Under the pieces are notes generated by a model. The model was not told where the DNA came from. It did not search any database and saw only the letters and a program-made list of their open reading frames with translations. Shown here one piece after another: positions 48,385 through 55,816 of a stretch of 64,000 nt of DNA (its first letter is position 1; each line of letters starts with the position of its first letter). The DNA is from Myxococcales bacterium (GTDB lineage: Bacteria > Myxococcota_A > Polyangia > Polyangiales > Houyiibacteriaceae). The position numbers and the translations under genes were made by a program. The stretch covers positions 142,580-206,579 of the forward strand of contig JAOTVB010000006.1 of the NCBI GenBank assembly GCA_029863605.1, in the 5' to 3' direction.

Positions 48385-49701
48385 GTGGACAACGAGAAGA
48401 TCATCAGCGAGGTGATGGGAGGCGGTTTACGCGCCCTCAACAAGTTGGCAGGCTCGCCCCTCGTCGAGCGCTTTGGTTTGCATGACCGGGCCCGGCAACT
48501 GGTGTACGAAGGCGCCAAGCGTGCGGCCGAGACGGCCAAACGTCTCGCTCCGAAAGCCCCGCGCCGGGCGGCGTCCGGACGTTCGCACAAATTCGACCTT
48601 CGCTTGACCGAAGAGCAACAGCTCATGCGCGACACGCTGCGGCGCTTTGCCGACGAGGTCATGCAGCCGGCGGCTCGGGAAGCCGATGACCATTTGGCAC
48701 CCCCGGAAGGTTTTTTCGAAGCCTGCTCCGACCTCGGAGCGATCTCGATGGCGGTGCCAGAGGTCCTCGGAGGAGCGACCGAGCGCGTGTCTGCCGTGTC
48801 TCAAATGCTGATTGCCGAAGACCTCGCGCGAGGGGACATGGGGCTGGCGTATGCGGCGCTCTCGCCGCTGTCATTTGTAACCGCGTTGGTCCACTGGGGA
48901 GATGAGCGACAGCAGACCGCTCTGTTGCGCTCCTTCGTCGATAAGGGTCCAATCGGAGCGTCTGTCGCGGTAATGGAGCCGCATCCATTCTTCGATCCTG
49001 CTGCGCCGCGCACGACCGCCAAGAAGAAGGGATCGGAGCTCGTGCTGACCGGCGAAAAGTCGATGGTGGCGCTCGCGCGCCATGCGAAGTGGTTCCTGGT
49101 AGCGGCGGAGCTCCCGAAACTCGGCCCGCGTTTCATCTTGATCGAGCGGGAGACCGAGGGCGTCGAGGTCTCCGATGAGACAGCGATGGGCCTAGGTTCT
49201 GCTGGGCTCGGTAGGCTCCGACTGAACAAGGTCCGGGTTTCGATCGATGCGCTCCTCGGTGGCGAATCGGCCCTGCAACCCGATGCCCGCGCAGCCTACC
49301 ACGACGCGATCAATCGTAGTCGCATCGCCTGGGGGGCCATGGCGCTCGGGACATCGCAAGCCTTGTTGGACTACGTGATTCCATACTGCAACGACCGCGT
49401 GGCGTTTGGGGAGCCGATCTCCCACCGACAAGCGGTCGCGTTCATGATCGCCAACATCGCAATCGAGCTCGAGTCGATGCGCATGCTGGTCTATCGCGCG
49501 GCGGGTCGAGTCGACGCCGGGCTGCCTTGCACTCGCGAAGCGTATTTGGCGCGCACGTTGTGTTCCGACAAAGCCATGGAGATCGGTACCAACGGCGTCC
49601 AGCTTCTCGGCGGTGCGGGTTTCATCAAGGACCATCCCGTCGAGCTTTGGTACCGCCAGCTGCGTTCGATCGGCGTGATGGACGGGAATCTCTTGGTGTA
49701 G
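48385..49701 (+). CDS. Acyl-CoA dehydrogenase with an N-terminal helical extension
   Basis: 438 residues from a GTG at 48385 (an in-frame GTG at 48361 is possible). The first 65 or so residues are an extra amphipathic region ('IISEVMGGGLRALNKLAGSPLVERFGLHDRARQLVYEGAKRAAETAKRLAPK') before the normal dehydrogenase domain 'DLRLTEEQQLMRDTLRRFADEV'. Later motifs are 'FVTALVHWGDERQQ', 'SELVLTGEKSMVALARHAKWFLVAA' and 'CSDKAMEIGTNGVQLLGGAGFIKDHPVELWYRQLRSIGVMDG'. The catalytic Glu of the YEGT type is not obvious. It lies 7 nt upstream of a second dehydrogenase, so a heteromeric enzyme is possible. Confidence 0.9.
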   Translation: MDNEKIISEVMGGGLRALNKLAGSPLVERFGLHDRARQLVYEGAKRAAETAKRLAPKAPRRAASGRSHKFDLRLTEEQQLMRDTLRRFADEVMQPAAREADDHLAPPEGFFEACSDLGAISMAVPEVLGGATERVSAVSQMLIAEDLARGDMGLAYAALSPLSFVTALVHWGDERQQTALLRSFVDKGPIGASVAVMEPHPFFDPAAPRTTAKKKGSELVLTGEKSMVALARHAKWFLVAAELPKLGPRFILIERETEGVEVSDETAMGLGSAGLGRLRLNKVRVSIDALLGGESALQPDARAAYHDAINRSRIAWGAMALGTSQALLDYVIPYCNDRVAFGEPISHRQAVAFMIANIAIELESMRMLVYRAAGRVDAGLPCTREAYLARTLCSDKAMEIGTNGVQLLGGAGFIKDHPVELWYRQLRSIGVMDGNLLV

Positions 49702-49708
49702 AGTCATC

Positions 49709-50917
49709 ATGATCTATTTGGAGTTACCCAAAAATCTTCGCGTGCTAGCCAACCAGGCCCACCAGATCGGCAAGAATGTCTTCCGTCCGATCTCGCAGAA
49801 GTACGACGAGGCGGAGCACGATTACCCGAAAGAGCTCGACATGCTTGCGGCGTTGCTGGATGGACTCGACGCAGGCGGTGGGCGTCCGGACGGTGGTGGC
49901 GTCGCAGGTCTGAAACAGAAACGTGGTGGCGATGAGGTCAACAACGGCGCAAACATGGCGACGTGTGTGGGACTGACTGAGCTCTGTTGGGGCGACGTCG
50001 GGCTCGCGCTGTCGATCCCGCGGCAGGGTCTTGGCAACGCGGCGATCTCGGCAGTGGCCAGCGCCGAACAGAAGAAGCGGTTCGAAGGGCTCTGGGCGGC
50101 GATGGCGATCACCGAGCCGGGCGCGGGTTCAGACTCGGCCAACATTCGCACGACCGCTCGCCTCGACGGTGACGAGTGGGTGCTCAACGGCGAGAAGATT
50201 TACGTGACCGCAGGCAGTCGAGCCGACGCGGTGGTCGTTTGGGCAACGCTCGACCGCAACCTCGGACGGGCGGCAATCAAGTCGTTCGTGGTGCCGCACG
50301 GCACGCCCGGCATGGAAGTGGTGCGGCTCGATCGCAAGCTCGGGATTCGCGCGTCGGACACCGCCAGCATTACGCTCATCGATTGCCGCATCCCGAAAGA
50401 GAATCTGCTCGGCAACGAAGACATCGACACCAAAGAAGGCTTTGGTGGGGTGATGCAAACCTTCGACAACACGCGGCCAACGGTAGCTGCCATGGCAGTC
50501 GGCGTCGCGCGTGCGGCTCTCGACCACGCGCGGGAGCTTCTCTCGAAGGAAGGCATCGAGGTTCGCTATCGTGGCTCGATCCACAGCAAGAGCGCGGTAG
50601 AGGCGGAGCTCATTCGCATGGAGGCCGAGTGGGAGGCAGGGCGCCTCTTGATGTTGAAGGCCTCTTGGATGGCTGACAACGGGATCCCCAACTCGATGGA
50701 GGCGTCGATGTCGAAGGCGAAAGCAGCACGTGTTGCCAACGAAATCACGTTGCGCTGTGTCGAGCTTTGCGGGGGCGAGGGCTACTCCCAGCGAGGGCTT
50801 CTCGAGAAGTGGGCTAGAGACTCGAAGATCCTCGATATCTTCGAAGGGACGCAGCAGATTCAGTTGCTGATCATCGCGAGGCGGCTGCTTGGTAAGCGCT
50901 CCGCGGAGCTCCGCTGA
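49709..50917 (+). CDS. Acyl-CoA dehydrogenase
   Basis: 402 residues. Canonical order: 'MAITEPGAGSDSANIRTTARLDGDEWVLNGEKIYVTAGSRADAVVVWATL' (FAD/substrate signatures), 'FDNTRPTVAAMAVGVARAALDHAREL' and 'LRCVELCGGEGYSQRGLLEKWARDSKILDIFEGTQQIQLLIIARRLL', with the catalytic Glu in IFEGTQ. Together with the preceding gene it may form an alpha2beta2 enzyme, as seen in actinobacterial steroid-side-chain dehydrogenases where one subunit lacks the catalytic base. The ATG follows the first dehydrogenase stop after 7 nt. Confidence 0.95.
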   Translation: MIYLELPKNLRVLANQAHQIGKNVFRPISQKYDEAEHDYPKELDMLAALLDGLDAGGGRPDGGGVAGLKQKRGGDEVNNGANMATCVGLTELCWGDVGLALSIPRQGLGNAAISAVASAEQKKRFEGLWAAMAITEPGAGSDSANIRTTARLDGDEWVLNGEKIYVTAGSRADAVVVWATLDRNLGRAAIKSFVVPHGTPGMEVVRLDRKLGIRASDTASITLIDCRIPKENLLGNEDIDTKEGFGGVMQTFDNTRPTVAAMAVGVARAALDHARELLSKEGIEVRYRGSIHSKSAVEAELIRMEAEWEAGRLLMLKASWMADNGIPNSMEASMSKAKAARVANEITLRCVELCGGEGYSQRGLLEKWARDSKILDIFEGTQQIQLLIIARRLLGKRSAELR

Positions 50918-50929
50918 CGGAGGGATGAC

Positions 50930-51346
50930 ATGGAGATCAACGGAGTTGCACACACCTTCTTGACCGTCTCTGACTTCGATCGTGCTCGAGCGTTCTATGG
51001 TCAGCTGCTGCCCTTTCTGGGGATGAAACCGGTGATGGACATTGCGGGAACCTATTACTGCGTTGGTGGGCGGACTGCGGTCGGGATCCGCGAAGCCCCC
51101 GAGGACAAACGTGGAGAGGGCTTCGACCAGTGGCGCTCGGGCCTCCACCATTTGTGCTTCAGGGCCCGCACGCGGGAGGGCGTGGACGAAGCGTTCGAGT
51201 TTCTGAAGCGGATCGGCGCCGAGATCGTGCACGGCCCCGAAGAGGCCATGTGGGCCCCGGGCTACTACTCAGTCCTCTTCGAGGATCCGGATGGGATCCG
51301 GCTAGAGGTCAACTTCGTACCGGGCAAGGGGCTACTGACGGAGTAG
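50930..51346 (+). CDS. VOC-family (glyoxalase-like) protein
   Basis: 138 residues with the two beta-alpha-beta-beta-beta modules of the vicinal oxygen chelate fold: 'INGVAHTFLTVSDFDRARAFYGQLLPFLGMKPVM' and 'GLHHLCFRARTREGVDEAFEFLKRIGAEIVHGPEEAMWAPGYYSVLFEDPDGIRLEVNFVPGKG'. The final Glu ('LEVNF') and His residues can bind a divalent metal. Closest by pattern are lyase or methylmalonyl-CoA epimerase-like and glyoxalase I-like proteins. It is in the same rightward run as the two acyl-CoA dehydrogenases (12-nt gap), which suggests an acyl-CoA related step. Confidence 0.9.
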   Translation: MEINGVAHTFLTVSDFDRARAFYGQLLPFLGMKPVMDIAGTYYCVGGRTAVGIREAPEDKRGEGFDQWRSGLHHLCFRARTREGVDEAFEFLKRIGAEIVHGPEEAMWAPGYYSVLFEDPDGIRLEVNFVPGKGLLTE

Positions 51347-51379
51347 GGCCAGCACCGGCCGCTCGGTTCACCTGTATGA

Positions 51380-52240
51380 CTAAGTCCAGGCCTCGCGGTT
51401 GCGTTCGACGAACTCGGAGAGGCTCGTTGCGGGCCGTCCTAGCAACTCGGTGATCGACGGATCGACGGCCGCCTCGAGCCCCGCCTTGGCGCTCGCAAAC
51501 ACTGCCAAGGCGGCCTCGACCAGCCAAGGTGGGTTTCCGGCCTGAAGCATCGCATCTTGCGCTGCGCTCTCGTCGACGTCGATGAACATGATCGGCTTTC
51601 CGATTACACGACCGATCTCAGCGGCGACACCCTTTGCACCGTAGGCCCGAGCACCGGTCAGCACGTATGTCTGTCCGTCGTGCTTCTCCGAGTCGAGCAA
51701 ACACTCTGCGCCAGCTTCGCCGATGTCCATGGCATCGATGTACGGTACTAGTCCGTCGCCCTGCGGAATGATGATCGACGACATGCTGCGTATCGTCTTC
51801 GCCTGGTACTTGATGAAGTTCTGAAAGAACGAGCACGGACGTAGAATCACGGACGACATGCTCGATCGCTGCACGCTCTCGTCGATCATGCGGTGCCACG
51901 CGCGGAGCTTCGACTGGTGATCCCAACCGGCTGAACGAGAGGAAAGTCGCACGACATGGGCCACGCCTGCCTTCTCTGCCGCGTCGAGCACCCGCTGTGA
52001 AATGGGGACTTGGTCCTCGATCAAGGGGGTCATGAAGAAGAATGCATCGATACCACCAAATACGGAGGGCGAAGGAGGCTCGGTGAAGTCGAAAGGGACG
52101 ACGTCGGTCACCTTGGGTAGTACCGCCGGGACGTCGCTCGTTGGTCGTGCACCAACACGAACTTCTACCCCCCGCGCAAGAAGCGCGCGACAGACCTCGC
52201 GACCAACCGTGCCGGTCGCCCCGGTGACGAGAACCCTCAC
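51380..52240 (-). CDS. NmrA-like NAD(P)-binding protein (atypical SDR)
   Basis: 286 residues. The GTG start shares one base with the upstream stop (TAGTG). 'RVLVTGATGTVGREVCRALLARGVEVRVGAR' is the NAD(P) motif, and 'HVVRLSSRSAGW' and 'SVILRPCSFFQNF' are typical of NmrA/QOR2-type proteins, which lack the YxxxK catalytic pair. They act as redox sensors or quinone reductases. It is coupled to the CBS/zinc-ribbon gene, so a redox-linked regulatory pair is conceivable. Confidence 0.9.
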   Translation of the reverse strand: MRVLVTGATGTVGREVCRALLARGVEVRVGARPTSDVPAVLPKVTDVVPFDFTEPPSPSVFGGIDAFFFMTPLIEDQVPISQRVLDAAEKAGVAHVVRLSSRSAGWDHQSKLRAWHRMIDESVQRSSMSSVILRPCSFFQNFIKYQAKTIRSMSSIIIPQGDGLVPYIDAMDIGEAGAECLLDSEKHDGQTYVLTGARAYGAKGVAAEIGRVIGKPIMFIDVDESAAQDAMLQAGNPPWLVEAALAVFASAKAGLEAAVDPSITELLGRPATSLSEFVERNREAWT

Positions 52241-52743
52241 TAGTCGGAAACGCCGAGATCATCGCCCAGCTCGGGCGGGCCCGCGCGATCCCAGCAATCG
52301 ACACAGAACGCTACCCACTCGCAGCCGGGCACGGGGTGTACGTGCATGTGCGTGCCACAGGATGCGCAGAAGAAAAGCCCCTCCTCTTCGCCAGCTCGGA
52401 ACCCTGCTCGCAGAAGGTCACCGCGCGTGGCGATCCCCCAGCCTGCATCGCCCCCACGCACGATCAGAGCGCCCACCCCGAGCTCGCACATACGCACGCT
52501 TGCCCGCTCGGCCGTCTCGTACGCGCCGATTGTGACGGGATTGGTCATGTAGAAGCTCACGGGCCGCATCGGCATGGCGTCAGCCAGGTCGCACCGAACG
52601 CACACGACACCAACCGGCAATCGGCCTTTGGTGATGACCAAGTGATGAACGCCGGACTCCGATGCAACGCGGCGGGCCTCGGACACGGGAACGTCCGGGG
52701 TTACCGTCACCGGCCTGCTACTCATGACATCAGCAACGCGCAT
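52240..52743 (-). CDS. CBS-domain pair fused to a zinc ribbon
   Basis: 167 residues. Two CBS motifs are 'VADVMSSRPVTVTPDVPVSEARRVASESGVHHLVITKGRLPVGVVCVRCDL' and 'VSFYMTNPVTIGAYETAERASVRMCELGVGALIVRGGDAGWGIATRGDLL'. They are followed by a short treble-clef-like ribbon 'FFCASCGTHMHVHPVPGCEWVAFCVDCWDRAG' (CxxC...CxxC). CBS pairs usually bind adenine nucleotides; the ribbon may bind a partner or nucleic acid. It is co-transcribed with the NmrA-like gene. Confidence 0.92.
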   Translation of the reverse strand: MRVADVMSSRPVTVTPDVPVSEARRVASESGVHHLVITKGRLPVGVVCVRCDLADAMPMRPVSFYMTNPVTIGAYETAERASVRMCELGVGALIVRGGDAGWGIATRGDLLRAGFRAGEEEGLFFCASCGTHMHVHPVPGCEWVAFCVDCWDRAGPPELGDDLGVSD

Positions 52744-52822
52744 CCGAGCCCCTCAACTGATAACCGGCAAGTAAGCGAGGCGAGATATCTGGTTGAGAAT
52801 ACCAAGGGGCCCCCCTTTTTCC

Positions 52823-52899
52823 AACCCCCGAAAACGGAGGTACAACTCTGTACCAGCGTCGAATTCAGACGCGCGCGATCTGTGGAAAAACTGGGGGTT
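52823..52899. other. Structured intergenic element (closing stem plus two hairpins)
   Basis: AACCCCC (52823-52829) pairs with GGGGGTT (52893-52899), enclosing GGTAC-aactct-GTACC (52839-52854) and GCGTC-gaattca-GACGC (52856-52872). This makes a 77-nt branched fold in the 218-nt gap between the CBS gene and the MFS gene. It ends 62 nt before the MFS start, so a 5' leader RNA is plausible. Just to its left is AAGGGG-cc-CCCCTTTTT. Confidence 0.4.
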
Positions 52900-52961
52900 T
52901 CACTGCGCTGAAGATTGACGCGGGCTGGGAATCGCACCAAAGGACTGAGCCACGATCTGCG

Positions 52962-54170
52962 ATGACTAGTTTGCCCAGCACCTCGCGGCCCCCTGCGAAC
53001 GACAGGCTCTTCACGGGGGACTTCGCGCTGCTGCTCGCGATGATGGCTTGCTTCGGGATGTCATGGTCGTTCTACCTGATCCTCCCGAAGTTCCTGGCCA
53101 CGGAGCTCTCCCTCGACGCGGCCGGGATCGGCAAGGTCGTGGGCGTTCAGGGCCTCACAGCCGTCATGGCGACGCCCTTGGTCGGTTGGCTGGTCGACCG
53201 GTATGGGCGGCTCCCATGGCTGGTCGCCGGCAATGTCATGCTCATGCTCACGGGTATTGCGTACGTTTTCGTCGAGGACGTCGGCCCTCTCCTCTACTTC
53301 GCCCAGATGATGTGGGGAATGGGGATGGTCATGACCTTCAACTCTGCCGGAACCATGACCGCCGACATCGCACCCAAAGGCCGCATGGCCGAAGCGATCG
53401 GCTTCTTCGGTGCCGCAAACCTCGCGATGAACGCGGTCTCACCTGCGATCGGGGAAGTCCTCGAGAGCACCGTCGGTTGGGATTACGTCTTCATCGCCAG
53501 CGCCACTGCAGGCGCTTTGGCCGCGGTTCTCGGCACGTTCTTGAAGGAGCCGCCCAAGCACGTCCCGCACGACCTCGAAGAACGTCGGCCGATCCTCGGT
53601 ATGCCCATGCTGCGCGTCTACGGTGCGACTCTCGCAATCACTGCCTCCTTCACCGCGCTCTTCACCCTTCATCAGCCCTACGCGTTGGGTGAAGGCGTCA
53701 CCCAGATCCGCTCGTTCTTCGTTGGTTTCGCGATCCTCGCGTTGACCGTGCGACTTGGCGGCGGTCGGTTGATCGATCGATTCGGCGTGCTGCGAGCTTC
53801 GATCGTATCGGTCGCGCTGTACGCCACCGTTCCACCGTTGCTGGGACTGGTGGGTCCGACCCATCTGTTCCTCGTCGGCGCTGCGATGGGTCTCGCCCAT
53901 GGCGTCGCCTATCCCGCACTCACGGCGCTCGGAATTGCTCGGGCCAGCGCCTCCTCTCGGGGAATGGTCGTATCGATCGTGCACGGTGCCTTCAATGGAG
54001 GCCACGCGTTCTTCGCGTACACCCTGGGCATGGTTGCAGCATCGACCGGCTACCCAGCGGCGTTTTGGATCGCGGGAGCGGTCACCTTCGGCGGCGCGCT
54101 CTTGCTCGCAGCCAGACGAGCGCCCGCGCCCGCCCGTTTAGGAGCGGCCCGCGGCCCGGCGGCGGAATAG
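52962..54170 (+). CDS. MFS transporter
   Basis: 402 residues with twelve predicted helices. 'FALLLAMMACFGMSWSFYLILPKFLATELSLDAAGIGKVVGVQGLTAVMATPLVGWLVDRYGRLPWLVAG' contains the motif-A loop (GxLVDRYGR). 'MMWGMGMVMTFNSAGTMTADIAPKGRMAEAIGFFGAANLAMNAVSPAIGE' and 'RLGGGRLIDRFG' (motif A repeat in the second half) support the fold. The substrate is unknown; the size and motifs fit drug or small-molecule exporters. Its 3' end overlaps the convergent metallohydrolase gene by 33 nt. Confidence 0.93.
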   Translation: MTSLPSTSRPPANDRLFTGDFALLLAMMACFGMSWSFYLILPKFLATELSLDAAGIGKVVGVQGLTAVMATPLVGWLVDRYGRLPWLVAGNVMLMLTGIAYVFVEDVGPLLYFAQMMWGMGMVMTFNSAGTMTADIAPKGRMAEAIGFFGAANLAMNAVSPAIGEVLESTVGWDYVFIASATAGALAAVLGTFLKEPPKHVPHDLEERRPILGMPMLRVYGATLAITASFTALFTLHQPYALGEGVTQIRSFFVGFAILALTVRLGGGRLIDRFGVLRASIVSVALYATVPPLLGLVGPTHLFLVGAAMGLAHGVAYPALTALGIARASASSRGMVVSIVHGAFNGGHAFFAYTLGMVAASTGYPAAFWIAGAVTFGGALLLAARRAPAPARLGAARGPAAE

Positions 54171-55745
54171 CCACCACCCACAGAGGAACAGAACCGAGAA
54201 CAGCAGAGTGCCATCGCTCGACGGCGTGCCGGGCGTGCGACACGCGCAACCGCCCGAGCTGGTCCCGGGGTCGGATCCTCCGTCCGCGCCCGCGTCGGGA
54301 ACGCCTCCGTCAGGCGCGCCGTCGGCCTTGCGAAGCCACACATAGCTGCTCAGGCTTTGTCGCTCTGCGCCTTCTACGACCTCGTGGCGGTATCGGTCCT
54401 CTCCGTCGGCGGGCGCTTGGACGGTCGTCTCGTGCTCGAATGGATCGCCAGAAATCCGTACCGACTCGATCACTTCGCCATTCTTGACGACTCGAAGCGA
54501 CTTTCCGTCCGCACCCGTCACCGCCGCACTCAGGGTCGCGGTGTCGGCGAAGACGGTGTTGCCGATCCGGTCTCCACTGAGCTCGGTCTCGATCATGGGG
54601 CCGTCAGGGCCCAACACTTTGACTACGGTGCGCCCGCTTCGGACGCCGTCGAGGATCGCATCGACGGTGAGCTCGGAGGCAAACACCATCGTCGTCGGGG
54701 TTCCGATTGGGGTGTCGAACGCGCCTTGATCTTGACCCGCTTTGTGATCGTCGCTTCCAGCGATGGCTGTGGCGTGCGACCCGTTCGCGCACAATTCCTC
54801 CCAGAAATCCACTCCTCGCAAAACCGCTGTTTGGACCTCGACTCCATCGATGTTGGCGGGGTCGACTTCGAGCGACCACGCGCATCCGCGGCATTCCGGC
54901 AACGGGTGGCTTGGGTGGTTGATGGAGAAGAGGGCCCCCTGCGCTTGGAACGCGTCGATCGCCTCCGCGATCGTGTAGCCATCGGTGTCGATCGTGTAGT
55001 CGACGTTATCGAGCGCACCCAGCGCATTCGCATGCCCCTGATAGGTGGTGAACTCCTGTCCTGGGAAGATCAGGATGTCCGGATGCCGGTCCTGCGCATC
55101 GGCGTACAACGTGAAGCCGCTGTTGGTGTTGTGCTCTGAGAGCATGACGAAATCGAGGCCTTGTCCCTGCGCGAAGTTCAGCGCTTCGTCGATCGTGAGC
55201 GTCGCGCGGGCGTCTCCGCTCTCCCGCGTGTGTACGTGGAAGTCCCCCGCGTACCAACGTGCTTCGTCTTTCAGCGTGCCGGGGTCTTGGTAGGGCTCGC
55301 GCGACTGTGGCTCGAGCGTCGCCGTCGTCCGAAGCGTGACGTCCACCGAATAGCCTGCGGGCTCGCCCAGCACGATCCTCGCCTTGCCGACGGTGACGCG
55401 CCAAGTCCCCGCTGGCATCGGTCCCGGGACGTAGCCCCGCGAGGCAGCGTCGACGCCTACGACGGCGTTTTCTCGGTTGCTGCCACCCCAACCGCGAGAG
55501 CCATTCGGATCGTCGATTCCCCAGTCGAGAACATTACCGGTGTCAGCAGGAACATGGGCGTGCGCAACCTCGATCTCCACGGTCCCCTCCGGGACCTCGA
55601 AGTCCAAAAAGAAGAACGTATTGGGCCCCATGGGCACGTCGCCCTCGAAGTGGATCGCATCTTGCGCGCTTGCGACGCGGGAAATCAGGCCGATGCACAC
55701 GACCCAGGGGACGACTCGGTAGAGCATCTCCGGATTGGAGCGCAT
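54138..55745 (-). CDS. Secreted CehA/McbA-type PHP metallohydrolase with MYXO-CTERM-like tail
   Basis: 535 residues from the ATG at 55745 (alternatives at 55727 and a TTG at 55769). It has a signal peptide 'VVPWVVCIGLISRVASA', an N-terminal beta domain, then the PHP catalytic domain: 'WYAGDFHVHTRESGDA' (HxH), 'DFVMLSEHNTNSGF', 'PGQEFTTYQGHANALG' and 'AGSDDHKAG'. The C-terminus has a Pro/Asp/Gly linker, a Cys pair 'GGCACR', a hydrophobic helix 'GTLLFSVLFLCGWWLF' and RRR. This is the MYXO-CTERM sorting layout found in Myxococcota. It should be a surface phosphoesterase or nuclease-like enzyme. Confidence 0.9.
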   Translation of the reverse strand: MRSNPEMLYRVVPWVVCIGLISRVASAQDAIHFEGDVPMGPNTFFFLDFEVPEGTVEIEVAHAHVPADTGNVLDWGIDDPNGSRGWGGSNRENAVVGVDAASRGYVPGPMPAGTWRVTVGKARIVLGEPAGYSVDVTLRTTATLEPQSREPYQDPGTLKDEARWYAGDFHVHTRESGDARATLTIDEALNFAQGQGLDFVMLSEHNTNSGFTLYADAQDRHPDILIFPGQEFTTYQGHANALGALDNVDYTIDTDGYTIAEAIDAFQAQGALFSINHPSHPLPECRGCAWSLEVDPANIDGVEVQTAVLRGVDFWEELCANGSHATAIAGSDDHKAGQDQGAFDTPIGTPTTMVFASELTVDAILDGVRSGRTVVKVLGPDGPMIETELSGDRIGNTVFADTATLSAAVTGADGKSLRVVKNGEVIESVRISGDPFEHETTVQAPADGEDRYRHEVVEGAERQSLSSYVWLRKADGAPDGGVPDAGADGGSDPGTSSGGCACRTPGTPSSDGTLLFSVLFLCGWWLFRRRAAGRS

Positions 55746-55816
55746 CTCGGCCTGCGATTCAAGCAGCAAACGTGCGCCACTGCCGCGGATCCCCAGACTG
55801 TGGTAGCAAGGCCGCC

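Noticed and set aside
52823..52899. Possible tRNA, because of the 77-nt length and 7-bp closing stem
   Set aside because: On neither strand is there a T-arm with a TTCRA loop or an anticodon arm at the right place. Kept only as a structured element.
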